A stretch of 64,000 bases of DNA, from assembly GCF_000282135.1 (NCBI RefSeq), contig NZ_AKJW01000008.1, forward strand, positions 1-64,000, in the 5' to 3' direction. Positions 36,691 through 45,977 of this stretch are shown here, piece by piece. The position numbers and the translations under genes are program-made. The notes below the pieces were generated by a model. That model ran no database searches. It was not told the DNA's origin and saw only the letters and a list, made by a program, of their open reading frames with translations. How positions within the stretch are numbered: the stretch's first letter is position 1; each line of letters opens with the position of its first letter. This DNA comes from Herbaspirillum sp. CF444. GTDB taxonomy: Bacteria > Pseudomonadota > Gammaproteobacteria > Burkholderiales > Burkholderiaceae_D.

Positions 36691-38256
36691 TCAGTGCGCC
36701 GCCGCTGCTTCCGCCGCGCCTGCGCCGCCCTTGGCCGGCTTGATGATCCAGATCACCGGGATGATCACGATGAAGATCACCGCGGACAGCCAGAAGATGT
36801 CGTTGATGCCGATCATCGCCGCCTGCGCATTCAGATTGCGTTCGATCAGGCCGGTCGCCTGTTCGGTGCTCATGCCGAAATTGCCGGTGAGGTTGCTGAA
36901 CATCTGCTGCAATGCTGTGCTGTAAGGCGTCGCGTGTTCCGTCAATTGGGCATGGTGGACGATGGTGCGGTTGTTCCATGCCGTGGTTGCCACCGAAGTG
37001 CCGATCGCGCCGCAGAATACCCGCACGAAGCTCGACAGGCCGGCGGCGGCGGGGATGCGTTCCGGCGGCAGGCCGGACAGCAGCAGCACTGTCAGCGGCA
37101 CGAAGAACATCGCCGTCGGGATGCCTTGCAGCAGCGTCGGCAAGATCACCGTCCATTGGTCGACTTCGAGGTTGTAGCGCGAGCGCATGAAGAATACACA
37201 GGCAAAGCCGACGAAAGACGCCGTCGCCACTTTGCGCGCATCCACGCGCGGCAGGAACTTGCCGATCAGCGGCATCAGGATCACCGCAAAAATCCCGATC
37301 GGCGCCGTCGACAGGCCGGAGTCGATGGAGCGGTAGCCCAGATACTGCTGCAACCACTGCGGCAACAGCACCAGGTTGCCGAAGAACACGCCGTAGCCGA
37401 TCGAAATCGCCACCGTGCCGCCGAAGAAGTTGCGCCGGCCGAACAGCCGCAAATCCACCACCGGGTGATCGTTGTTCAGTTCCCAGATCACGAAGTAGGC
37501 GAAGGCCACCGCCGCAATGATGCCCAGCGTCAGGATGGTCGGCGACGCGAACCAGTCGAGATCCTTGCCTTTGTCGAGCATGATCTGGAACGCCGCCACC
37601 CAGGTGATCAGCAACAGCAGGCCGATGGTGTCGATGGGCAAATTGCGCGTGGGACTCTCGCGATCCTTGTAGATCGCCATCGTCATGCCGGCCGCCAGCA
37701 AGCCGACCGGGATGTTGATGTAAAAGATCCACGGCCATTTGTAGGCATCGGTAATCCAGCCGCCCAGCGCCGGTCCCGCCACCGGCGCGACCACCGCGGT
37801 CATGCCCCATAGCGCCAGCGCAAACGAGGCTTTGGATTTGGGGTAGGCCCCCAGCAGCAGCGACTGCGACAACGGCACCATCGGACCCGCCACCAGGCCT
37901 TGCAAGACACGCGCGGCCAGCAGGATCGGCAGCGTCGGCGCCAGGCCGCACAGCCACGAGGCCAGCACGAACAGCAGCACCGAGCCTACGAACAGGCGCA
38001 CCTGGCCGATACGCTGGGTCAGCCAGCCGGTCAGCGGAATCGAGATCGCATTGGCCGCCGCAAAGGAGGTAATGACCCAGGTGCCTTCATCGATCGATAC
38101 GCCGAGGTTGCCCGAAATGGTCGGGATCGCCACGTTCGCAATCGATGAGTCGAGGACGTTCATGAACACCGCCAGCGACACGCACAAGGTGCCGAGCACC
38201 AGCTTGCCGCCGGTCAGCGGCGGCGGCGGTGTATAGGGTTGAGGACTGCTCGCCAT
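36691..38256 (-). CDS. emrB: EmrB/QacA-type MFS multidrug transporter (DHA2)
   Basis: A 521-residue fourteen-span DHA2 transporter with NVLDSSIANVAIPTI in helix 1 (Asp in the D1 motif), GWLTQRIGQVRLF after helix 2 and GPALGGWITD in helix 5 (motif C, typical of drug exporters). It is the inner-membrane pump of a tripartite system with the EmrA-type adaptor 17 bases upstream and an outer-membrane channel gene before that, all read from one divergent promoter controlled by the TetR gene. The C-terminus is Ala-rich. Drug range unknown. Confidence 0.92.
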   Translation of the reverse strand: MASSPQPYTPPPPLTGGKLVLGTLCVSLAVFMNVLDSSIANVAIPTISGNLGVSIDEGTWVITSFAAANAISIPLTGWLTQRIGQVRLFVGSVLLFVLASWLCGLAPTLPILLAARVLQGLVAGPMVPLSQSLLLGAYPKSKASFALALWGMTAVVAPVAGPALGGWITDAYKWPWIFYINIPVGLLAAGMTMAIYKDRESPTRNLPIDTIGLLLLITWVAAFQIMLDKGKDLDWFASPTILTLGIIAAVAFAYFVIWELNNDHPVVDLRLFGRRNFFGGTVAISIGYGVFFGNLVLLPQWLQQYLGYRSIDSGLSTAPIGIFAVILMPLIGKFLPRVDARKVATASFVGFACVFFMRSRYNLEVDQWTVILPTLLQGIPTAMFFVPLTVLLLSGLPPERIPAAAGLSSFVRVFCGAIGTSVATTAWNNRTIVHHAQLTEHATPYSTALQQMFSNLTGNFGMSTEQATGLIERNLNAQAAMIGINDIFWLSAVIFIVIIPVIWIIKPAKGGAGAAEAAAAH

Positions 38257-38273
38257 GGAGGATATGCGTCCGA

Positions 38274-39485
38274 TCAGGTGTGAGGAATGACGATGGCAGC
38301 CTTCTTGCGCTGCGGCTGCGGCATCGGCAGACCGCTGGCGTTGTCGCTGATGATGCGGTCGACGATGTCATCGGCTTGTTTGCCCAGGTCGCTGTAGACG
38401 TTGGTCTGGTAGTCGGTCGCCGCCGCTTCCAGCGCCTTGCCGTCGCCGCGGATGTTCACGGTGGCGGTGGTCGACAGGCCGATGCGCAGCGGATGCGCCA
38501 GGACTTCCTGCGGATCGAGCGCGATGCGCACAGGCACGCGCTGCACCACCTTGATCCAGTTACCGGTGGCGTTTTGCGCAGGCAGCAGCGAGAACGCGCC
38601 GCCGGTGCCGGCCGAGAAGCCGATCACGGTGCCCTTGTACTTGACGTCGGAGCCATACACGTCGGCGATGACTTCAACCGGCTGGCCGATGCGGATGTGC
38701 TTCAGCTGGCCTTCCTTGAAGTTGGCGTCGATCCAGATCTGCTCCAGCGGCACGATCGCCATCAGCGCGCTGCCGGCGGTGATGCGCTGGCCGAGCTGGA
38801 CGGAACGCTTGGAGACGAAACCGGACACCGGCGCGACGATGTTGACGCGCGCATAGTTCAGGTAGGCGTTGCGCACTTGCGTCGACGCCTGCTGCACGTT
38901 CGGATGCTCGGTCACGCTGGTGTGGTCGGTCAGCGCGCGGTTGGCGGCCAGGCTGGCGCGAGCCTGCTCCAGCGACGCGTTGGCGTTCTTGACGGCATCC
39001 TGGGCGTGCGCCAGATCTTCTTGCGAGACGGCGCCGGAAGCGATCCCCGCCTGGCGGCGTTGCAGGTCGTCGCGGGCGCGCGTCAGGTTGGTTTCCGCCG
39101 CGGCGACGTTGGCCGACAGGGTGTCGTTGTTCAGGAAAGTCTGGCGTGTCTGGCGCACTGCCTGCGCCAATGCTGCTTCGGCTTGCGCCAGCGCCAGTTT
39201 GGTGTCGGCGGCGTCGAGCGCGACCAGTTGCTGGCCGGCCTTGACGATTTGGGTGTCGTCCGCCTTGATGGCGGTGACGGTGCCGCCGACCTGGGCGGAA
39301 ATCTGCACGACGTTGCCGCCGACATAGGCGTCGTCGGTTTCTTCGTAAAAGCGGGCGACCAGGAACCAGTACAGGCTGAAGGCGATCGCGATCAGGATGA
39401 TGACCAGCGTCAACAGGAACAACTGGCGTTTGCGCTTGCCGTTACCGTTGCCGCCATTGCCGTTTTGTGGAAGGGCTTCACTCAT
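38274..39485 (-). CDS. emrA: EmrA-type HlyD family membrane fusion protein
   Basis: A 403-residue periplasmic adaptor with a cytoplasmic Gly/Asn-rich start, one membrane helix (about 22-44) and a split biotinyl-lipoyl domain around a long coiled-coil hairpin (about 90-200). It connects the MFS pump and the outer-membrane channel. The second gene of the efflux operon; GGAG lies upstream of the ATG, 95 bases after the channel gene. Confidence 0.92.
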   Translation of the reverse strand: MSEALPQNGNGGNGNGKRKRQLFLLTLVIILIAIAFSLYWFLVARFYEETDDAYVGGNVVQISAQVGGTVTAIKADDTQIVKAGQQLVALDAADTKLALAQAEAALAQAVRQTRQTFLNNDTLSANVAAAETNLTRARDDLQRRQAGIASGAVSQEDLAHAQDAVKNANASLEQARASLAANRALTDHTSVTEHPNVQQASTQVRNAYLNYARVNIVAPVSGFVSKRSVQLGQRITAGSALMAIVPLEQIWIDANFKEGQLKHIRIGQPVEVIADVYGSDVKYKGTVIGFSAGTGGAFSLLPAQNATGNWIKVVQRVPVRIALDPQEVLAHPLRIGLSTTATVNIRGDGKALEAAATDYQTNVYSDLGKQADDIVDRIISDNASGLPMPQPQRKKAAIVIPHT

Positions 39486-39580
39486 GAATTACTCCGTGTA
39501 TTTCTTGATTTTGTCTGGGAGGTGCAGTCGGTTGCTTCATCTGCCGGCCGGCTGCGCCACGCTTTGAACAAGTTAATAAT

Positions 39581-41077
39581 TTATCGGGTCTTGGCTGCGC
39601 CGGCATCCGGCGGTGCAATGGCCAGTCCGGCTTGCTGGGCGTCAAATCCGCCGCCCAGTGCCTTGAACAAACCGATCTGCTGGTTGCGGCGGCTGGCTTC
39701 CAGATTGATCAGCGCCTGTTGCTGGCCGAGCAGGGCGGTTTCCGCATTGAGCACGACAAGCTGCGAAGCCAGGCCGATGCGATAGCGTTCCTTCGCCAGG
39801 TCGTAGGCGCGCTGCGTCGACGCCAGTGCTTCGCGGCGGATCGGCAACTGCCGGTCGATCGAACGGATGCCGGTGATTTGTCTGGCGACGTCGCCGTAGG
39901 CATCGTTCAAGGTCTGGTTGTACGACGCCACGGCCATGTCGTAGGACGCGTAGGAGCCTTTGAGGTTGGCGCGCAACGCGCCGCCTTCAAAGATCGGCAG
40001 GCTGATGGCCGGGCCGTAGGCGATGCTCTTGCTGGCGGCCGTGAACGGATTGGCGTTGATCAGCGAATCGAAACCGATCATCGCCGACAGATTGATGTCG
40101 GGGTAGAAGCGCGCCTTGGCGACGGCGATGTCCTTGCTCGCAGCTTCGACCTGCCAGCGCGCGGCGACGATGTCGGGGCGGCGTCCCAGCAGGTTCAGCG
40201 GCAAGGCCGATGGCAAGGCCGGCGTGGTCAGCGTGCTCATGCGCGGTGCCGCGACCTGCAGGCCGCGATCGGGACCTTTGCCCATCAGCACGCCGAGTTG
40301 CTGGCGGGTGAGCGTGATCTGGCCTTCGCTTTGCTCCAGTTGCGCGCGCGCGTCGGCGCTGTTGCCTTGCGACTGGCTGCGTTCGATTTGCGTATCGAGG
40401 CCGGTCCTGACGCGGTCGGCGGTAATTTTTTGCAAAGATTCGCGCTGCGTGACGGTACGCTGCAAAATGTCATGCAGGGCGTATTCGGTGGCGAGCTGGT
40501 TGTAAGCCGACGCGATCGAGCTGGCGATGACGAGGCGGGTTTCCTGCGCGCTCGCTTCGGCGGCTTTCTTCTGCGAGACGGCTTGTTCCAGCGCCGCATG
40601 GTTCTTGCCCCAGACGTCCAGTTCGTAACCCAGGCTCAGGAAGGCTTTCTTCTCGTTGTACCAGCTGCCGCCGTAAGGAGCAGGGTAAATCGTGGTTTCC
40701 GGGAACAGGTTGCGGGTGAACGATGCCTCGGCGTCGACGGTCGGCAGCAGTGGCGCGCCTTTGCTTTCGGCCAGTGCGCTGGCCGAAGCGATGCGGGCCT
40801 GGGCTTGCTGCAGGCTGGGGTTGTTTTCCATGGCTTCCGCGATCAGGGCGGTCAGTTGCGGATCGCCGAATTGCTCCACCCAGTTGCCGGCTGGCCATTG
40901 TCCTTGACTCTGGCCGGCCAGGCTGAGCTCGACGGCGTAGTCGCCGGGTTGCGCCATGTGTTTGTCGCTGTCGATGCCGCTGAAACTGGCGCAGCCGGAC
41001 AGGCCCAGCATGCCGATCGTCAAGGTGCACAAAGCGATCACCCGCAAACGCAATGCAGGCGATGAGGCGGATTTCAT
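39581..41077 (-). CDS. outer-membrane efflux lipoprotein (NodT/OprM family)
   Basis: A 498-residue TolC-type channel protein. A lipoprotein signal ends in LSGC (Cys about 28), followed by two repeated outer-membrane-efflux domains with long helical hairpins (for example QAQARIASASALAESKGAPL and LTLTRQQLGVLMGKGPDRGL-type segments). NLLGRRPDIVAARWQVEAA is the family signature. The ATG at 41077 has GGAG 6 bases upstream; a TTG four codons earlier is in frame but less likely. First gene of the emr-type operon. Confidence 0.92.
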   Translation of the reverse strand: MKSASSPALRLRVIALCTLTIGMLGLSGCASFSGIDSDKHMAQPGDYAVELSLAGQSQGQWPAGNWVEQFGDPQLTALIAEAMENNPSLQQAQARIASASALAESKGAPLLPTVDAEASFTRNLFPETTIYPAPYGGSWYNEKKAFLSLGYELDVWGKNHAALEQAVSQKKAAEASAQETRLVIASSIASAYNQLATEYALHDILQRTVTQRESLQKITADRVRTGLDTQIERSQSQGNSADARAQLEQSEGQITLTRQQLGVLMGKGPDRGLQVAAPRMSTLTTPALPSALPLNLLGRRPDIVAARWQVEAASKDIAVAKARFYPDINLSAMIGFDSLINANPFTAASKSIAYGPAISLPIFEGGALRANLKGSYASYDMAVASYNQTLNDAYGDVARQITGIRSIDRQLPIRREALASTQRAYDLAKERYRIGLASQLVVLNAETALLGQQQALINLEASRRNQQIGLFKALGGGFDAQQAGLAIAPPDAGAAKTR

Positions 41078-41159
41078 GTGTTTCTCCAATTTTTGTTGCA
41101 GTATCCGGGTGAGAACAAGTGATAGGCTAGCGAGTAAAAACTCATCTTTTGTATTATAC

Positions 41160-41171
41160 TCGTATATACGA
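41160..41171. promoter_or_regulatory. 12-bp palindrome in the emr/TetR divergent promoter region
   Basis: TCGTATATACGA is a perfect palindrome, 10 bases before the TetR ATG and 82 bases before the channel gene. It is the best candidate for the TetR operator. A second, shorter inverted repeat (GAGT-AAAA-ACTC) lies at 41132-41143. Confidence 0.55.
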
Positions 41172-41181
41172 ACATTAGCTC

Positions 41182-41832
41182 ATGTTGCAAACTGGAACAG
41201 AAAAAATGAAACTGCAGCCCCGGAAAGAACCACGCCAGGCACGCTCCAAAGCCATGGTCGACACCATTCTCGACGCCATGGCGCGAGTGCTGGTCGAGCG
41301 CGGTTACGCCAAGACCAACACCAATCTGGTGGCGGAAGCCGCCGGCATCAGCGTCGGTTCCCTGTATCAATATTTTCCCAACAAGGACGCGCTGATTTTT
41401 GCGCTGCGCGAGCGCCACGTCGCGCGCATGCTGCATCTGTTCGAAGAGGTCGTGGCGAAGATGGACGAGTCGGGCAGCCTGGAAAGCGATTTCGAAGCGC
41501 TGATCGAGGCGCTCGTCGCCGCCCATCTGGTCGAGCCCGAGCTCAACCGCATCCTCGAAGAAGAGTTTCCTTCCTTCCACCTGCCGGTTTCCAACCATGT
41601 GCGGCAACGTTTTTTCGAAGCCATCAAGGGCGTCCTGACCAAGCATCGCAAGAGCATTACCTCGCCGGACATCGATGTGGCGGCCTTTGTGGTGCAGCGC
41701 ATGCTCAAGGCGCTGGTCAATGCCGTGGTGCTGATCGCGCCGCCGGGACTGAACGCCGCCCACGTCAGATCGGAAATTGTTCCTGCTGTTGTTGGTTATT
41801 TAACTGCGCAAAGATCGAATTTGATTGCATAA
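41182..41832 (+). CDS. TetR family regulator of the efflux operon
   Basis: A 216-residue TetR regulator. The helix-turn-helix region spans about residues 20-65 (AMARVLVERGYAKTNTNLVAE, then AAGISVGSLYQYFPNKDAL), followed by a helical ligand domain. The ATG at 41182 is taken; an in-frame ATG eight codons later (41206) is possible. Its divergent position and the palindrome in the shared promoter region indicate repression of the efflux operon and of itself. Confidence 0.9.
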   Translation: MLQTGTEKMKLQPRKEPRQARSKAMVDTILDAMARVLVERGYAKTNTNLVAEAAGISVGSLYQYFPNKDALIFALRERHVARMLHLFEEVVAKMDESGSLESDFEALIEALVAAHLVEPELNRILEEEFPSFHLPVSNHVRQRFFEAIKGVLTKHRKSITSPDIDVAAFVVQRMLKALVNAVVLIAPPGLNAAHVRSEIVPAVVGYLTAQRSNLIA

Positions 41833-41917
41833 TGAGCCTCGCTCAGTGATGGTTCGTCAAAATCCAGAATGAGCGGGTCGGCAGGACCTTCTGCCCAATT
41901 TTCGATTCATTCCGATC

Positions 41918-42580
41918 ATGCGTTTATCGTTCGTTCAGGAGCATGCTTGCCGCATGCTCAAGGGAGCCGTCGTGCTGACGGCGTTGGTCACGGTTGCTGA
42001 TGGCACGCTTGCGGCGCCGGCCGCAGCGGCGACCGTCACGGTTCAGGTGCTTGATGTAACGGGCGCGCCGGTGCCCAATGCCGTGGTGTATGCCGAGCCG
42101 ACCGGCGGCCAGGCCGTGCCGAAGTCGCTCAAGCAGGCTGAAATCGAGCAAAAAGACATCAGATTCTTTCCCCTGGTCAGCGTCGTACAGGCGGGCACGC
42201 CCGTGCTGTTCCCCAATCACGACAAGGTGCGCCACCATGTCTATTCGTTTTCTTCCGCCAAGACCTTCGAACTGAAGTTGTATTCCGGCGTGCCGACCAG
42301 CCCCATCGTCTTCGACAAAGTCGGCACCGTCGTCCTCGGCTGCAACATCCATGACCAGATGGTGGCGTATCTGCAGGTCGTGAACACGCCGTATTTCGCC
42401 AAGACCGACATGTCGGGCAACGCCAGGCTGGAAGGTCTGGCCAACGGCAAATACGCGCTGAAAGCCTGGTATTTCAAGATGGCGCCCAACGAAGCGGCGA
42501 CGGAGCAGCCGCTCACTTACCAGGGCGCGGATGTGACGGCGTCGGTAAAACTGGCCGTCAAGGCAGTTCCCGTACAATAA
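41918..42580 (+). CDS. exported cupredoxin-like protein
   Basis: A 220-residue exported protein (signal region about 1-33) with a cupredoxin domain at about 38-156. The probable copper ligands are His106/His107 in VRHHVYSF, Cys142 and His145 in GCNIHDQM, and Met148, the type 1 site pattern. A C-terminal carboxypeptidase-regulatory-like beta part (GNARLEGLANGKYALKAWYF) follows. Proteins of this kind are often labelled methylamine utilisation protein, but no mau genes are here. It is the first of four co-directional genes with gaps of 27, 37 and -1 bases. Confidence 0.83.
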   Translation: MRLSFVQEHACRMLKGAVVLTALVTVADGTLAAPAAAATVTVQVLDVTGAPVPNAVVYAEPTGGQAVPKSLKQAEIEQKDIRFFPLVSVVQAGTPVLFPNHDKVRHHVYSFSSAKTFELKLYSGVPTSPIVFDKVGTVVLGCNIHDQMVAYLQVVNTPYFAKTDMSGNARLEGLANGKYALKAWYFKMAPNEAATEQPLTYQGADVTASVKLAVKAVPVQ

Positions 42581-42607
42581 GAACAAAAATAACGAGGGGG
42601 CAACAAA

Positions 42608-44992
42608 GTGCGCTGGCATCGTCTGGAAAACCGCATCGTCGCGCTGTTCATCGTCCTGATCCTGCTGGTGCAGCTGGCGGGTTTCGTCGCCATCCGCAAA
42701 GCCATCGATGAAAACGCCCGCGCCTCCATCCGCGACGAGCTGATCATCGGCGAACGCGTGTTCCTGCGCTTGCTGGAACAGAATGCCGACAAGCTGACCC
42801 AGGGCGCCCGCCTGCTGGCGTCGGATTTCGGCTTTCGCCAGGCGATCGGCACCGATGACCGCGGCACGATTACTTCCGTCCTGGAAAACCATGGCGCCCG
42901 CATCGGCTCGACGCTGTCGATGCTGATCGGCACCGACCAGAAAATCAAAGCCTCCACGCAAGACCATCCCAGCGCCGACCTGCAGCGCAGCAGCCTGGAG
43001 CTGGTGGCCAAGGCGGCCGAAACCAACGGCGCATCGGATACGGTGATCGTCGATGACAGCCTGTTCCAGATCGTGGCGGTGCCGGTGCGCGCTCCGGTCA
43101 CGATAGGCTGGGTCGTAATGGGCTTTCCGGTGGATCAGAAACTCATCTCCGACATGCGCGCCTTGTCGTCGCTGCAGCTCAGCGTCATGGTCAGCACGCG
43201 CGACGGCCAGTGGCAGCAGGACGTCTCGACCTTGCCGAAAGAAGAGGCCGGCATGCTGTTGGGGCAGTTGCCGCAGCAGCTCAGCGCCAGTTCTTTTATC
43301 CCGCAGCTCAAGATCGGCGACAACGACTACAGCGCGCGCCTGCTGGTGCTCGCCAAAGGAGCATCCAATCAAAGCGCCGTGGCGGTATTGCAGCGATCGA
43401 TCAGCGAAGCGGTGGCGCCATACCGGCGCCTGCAACTGATCCTGCTGACCATCAGCGTAATCGGCGTGGCCATGGCGATTTTTGCCAGCGCTTTCGTGGC
43501 GCGGCGCATCACCAGTCCCTTGCGCTCGCTGGCCGACATCGCCAAGCGCCTGGGCGCAGGCGACTATCGCGCCCGTATCGACATCAAGGGTGGCGACGAA
43601 ATCGGCAAACTGGCCGAAGCCTTCGAAAGCATGCGCACCGGCATCGCCAACCGCGAGCTGGAAATCCGGCGGCTGGCGTATTGGGATCCGCTGACGGATT
43701 TGCCCAACCGGGTGCAGTTCGCCACCTTGCTGAATGCGGCCATCGAACGCGCCAAGGCCAGCCATGGGCAATGCCATATCCTGATGATGGATCTGGACCG
43801 TTTCCAGCATGTCAACGACGTGCTCGGCCACAGCTTCGGCGACAGCCTGCTGCGCGAAGTCGGCCGGCGTCTCGAGTTGCAGCTGGAGCGCGAAAACGAC
43901 AAGGTCGCCCGCCTCGGCGGCGACGAGTACGCCATCCTGCTGCCGGCCACCGACGCCACCGAAGCGATCCGCCAGGCCAAGCGCATCCTGCATTCGCTGG
44001 AAATGCCGATTTCCATCGGCGACCAGACGGTCGATCTGGGCGCGGGCATCGGCATTGCCGGCTATCCCGAGAATGGCCAGGACAGCGACACGCTGCTCAG
44101 CAGCGCCGAAGTCGCGATGTATGTCGCCAAGCGGCGCGGCAGCGGCTTCACCCTCTACGATCCGTCCATCGACAAGAGCAGCCAGGAAAGCCTGAGCCTG
44201 CTGAGCGAGTTGCGCCGCGCGCTCGACCGCAATGAATTCCTGCTGTACGCCCAGCCCAAGGTGGAGCTGGCGACCGGCAAGGTGGTCGGCGCCGAAGCGC
44301 TGGTGCGCTGGGTGCATCCGGAAAAGGGTTTCATCGGTCCGGACAACTTCATTCCGTTTGCAGAAACCACCGGTTTCATCCGCATGCTGACTTCCTGGAT
44401 GCTGAACAAGGCGGCGGTCCTTTGCGCCGAGTTGCAGAAGAAGGGTATTACGCTGAAATTCTCGGTCAATCTGTCGACCCGCGATCTGCTCGACCAGGAT
44501 CTGCCGATGCTTTTCGCCGATATCCTGGCGCGCAATCAACTGTCGCCGTCGTCGATGTGCCTGGAAATCACCGAGAGCGCGATCATGGACGATCCGATAC
44601 GCGCGCAGCTGACGCTGGAGCGCCTGCACGGCATGGGCGTGGAACTGGCGATTGACGACTTCGGCACCGGTTATTCATCGCTGGCTTACCTGAAGCGCCT
44701 GCCGGTGGACGAACTGAAAATCGACAAGTCCTTCGTCATGAACATGGAACATGACGCCGACGACGCCAAGATCGTCAAATCGACCATCGACCTTGGACAC
44801 AACCTCGGCCTGCGCGTGGTGGCGGAAGGGCTGGAGACGCTTGCCGTCTGGAATCTGCTCAAGCAGATGGGCTGCGACCAGGCGCAGGGCTACTACATGA
44901 GCAAGCCGATGCCGGGCGATCGCTTCGCCGAATGGCTGGAACAGTGGAAAGCCCCTGAAATGCCAGGCCAGTCGGAAAACGTGGCAATATGA
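42608..44992 (+). CDS. membrane-bound HAMP-GGDEF-EAL protein
   Basis: A 794-residue protein: a first membrane segment (about 12-33), a Cache-type periplasmic domain, a second segment (about 277-300), HAMP (300-352), a GGDEF domain in which the signature reads GGDEY (RLGGDEYAILL), and an EAL domain with intact EAL (VVGAEALVRWVHP), DDFGTGYSSLAYL and KIDKSFV. The last position change in GGDEY is often tolerated. The phosphodiesterase site looks complete. The start is a GTG at 42608 with GAGGGGG 8 bases upstream. The periplasmic sensor faces the same compartment as its cupredoxin and haemoglobin neighbours. Confidence 0.92.
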   Translation: MRWHRLENRIVALFIVLILLVQLAGFVAIRKAIDENARASIRDELIIGERVFLRLLEQNADKLTQGARLLASDFGFRQAIGTDDRGTITSVLENHGARIGSTLSMLIGTDQKIKASTQDHPSADLQRSSLELVAKAAETNGASDTVIVDDSLFQIVAVPVRAPVTIGWVVMGFPVDQKLISDMRALSSLQLSVMVSTRDGQWQQDVSTLPKEEAGMLLGQLPQQLSASSFIPQLKIGDNDYSARLLVLAKGASNQSAVAVLQRSISEAVAPYRRLQLILLTISVIGVAMAIFASAFVARRITSPLRSLADIAKRLGAGDYRARIDIKGGDEIGKLAEAFESMRTGIANRELEIRRLAYWDPLTDLPNRVQFATLLNAAIERAKASHGQCHILMMDLDRFQHVNDVLGHSFGDSLLREVGRRLELQLERENDKVARLGGDEYAILLPATDATEAIRQAKRILHSLEMPISIGDQTVDLGAGIGIAGYPENGQDSDTLLSSAEVAMYVAKRRGSGFTLYDPSIDKSSQESLSLLSELRRALDRNEFLLYAQPKVELATGKVVGAEALVRWVHPEKGFIGPDNFIPFAETTGFIRMLTSWMLNKAAVLCAELQKKGITLKFSVNLSTRDLLDQDLPMLFADILARNQLSPSSMCLEITESAIMDDPIRAQLTLERLHGMGVELAIDDFGTGYSSLAYLKRLPVDELKIDKSFVMNMEHDADDAKIVKSTIDLGHNLGLRVVAEGLETLAVWNLLKQMGCDQAQGYYMSKPMPGDRFAEWLEQWKAPEMPGQSENVAI

Positions 44993-45029
44993 TTTGCCGG
45001 CCGGCAAGGTTGCGCTGTTCGGAGAGAGC

Positions 45030-45977
45030 ATGACGGACCGGCAAGCCAACAAAGCAAGCAATTCATTGAAGCCGCGCAGACCGCTGATGGCCATATCGGC
45101 CTGTACGCTGGCGATGGCCTCGTCCGTCGTTGCCGCTCAGACCAGCGGCATGAAATCGAGCATGACCCCCGACATGGGCAAGCTGACTGCCACGGCCGGC
45201 GTGATTCAGGTCGAAGGCGCGGGCGGCGGCGGGCTGGTGCCCTGGGCCACGATTACCGGCTACGGCACGCGCGACAGCTACGGCGCCAATGTTCACTACA
45301 CCTATGCCGGCACCCAGGATTACACGCTCGCCTCGTACGGCGTTGCGGTCGGTATCGCCGACCGGGTGGAGCTGTCGGTGGCCAAACAGCGTTTTACCGG
45401 CAGCCGGGCGCCGCTCGACAATCTGCGCATCGATCAGGACATCTACGGCATCAAGGTCAGGCTGGCCGGCGACATCGTCTATGACCAGGATACCTGGATG
45501 CCGCAGATCGCCGCCGGCATGATGGTCAAGCGCAACAACGGCATCGGCGGACTGGGCGCGGTGAACAACGTCAAGATGCTGGGCGCCAAAGACGATTCCG
45601 GCATTGACTACTATCTGGCGGCGACCAAGCTGTTCCTCGGCCAAAGCCTGCTGCTCAACGCCACGGTGCGCGCCACCAAGGCCAATCAGATGGGCATCCT
45701 CGGCTTCGGCGGCGACAAGGGCGACCGCTATCAGGCCATGCTGGAAGGCTCGGCGGTCTACCTGCTGAACCGCAAATGGGTGGTCGGCGCCGAATACCGC
45801 ATGAAGCCGCGCAACCTTGCCGCCGACAACGAGAAGGATTATTACGACGCCTTCGTCGCCTGGTTCCCGAGCAAAAACCTGTCGCTGACGCTGGCCTATG
45901 TCTCGCTGGGCGACATCACCGTCTACAACTCCAGGCGCCAGGAAGGCGTGTACCTTTCCGTGCAGGCGGGCTTCTGA
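45030..45977 (+). CDS. DUF3034 family outer-membrane-like protein
   Basis: A 315-residue DUF3034 protein: signal peptide (ends near residue 36, VVAAQ), then a sequence of alternating beta-strands ending in aromatic residues, including the last one (VYLSVQAGF), as in outer-membrane beta-barrels. Function unknown. The ATG at 45030 has GGAGAG upstream; a TTG at 44994 is in frame but close to the previous stop. Its stop codon overlaps the ATG of the haemoglobin gene by one base. Confidence 0.85.
   Translation: MTDRQANKASNSLKPRRPLMAISACTLAMASSVVAAQTSGMKSSMTPDMGKLTATAGVIQVEGAGGGGLVPWATITGYGTRDSYGANVHYTYAGTQDYTLASYGVAVGIADRVELSVAKQRFTGSRAPLDNLRIDQDIYGIKVRLAGDIVYDQDTWMPQIAAGMMVKRNNGIGGLGAVNNVKMLGAKDDSGIDYYLAATKLFLGQSLLLNATVRATKANQMGILGFGGDKGDRYQAMLEGSAVYLLNRKWVVGAEYRMKPRNLAADNEKDYYDAFVAWFPSKNLSLTLAYVSLGDITVYNSRRQEGVYLSVQAGF

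Noticed and set aside
41918-42580. Methylamine utilisation (mau) gene
   Set aside because: No methylamine dehydrogenase or other mau genes adjoin, so the label would rest on a family name only.
41924-44629. Long open frame (901 codons) on the minus strand
   Set aside because: It runs antisense through both the cupredoxin and GGDEF-EAL genes and shows no domain; a GC-skew shadow.
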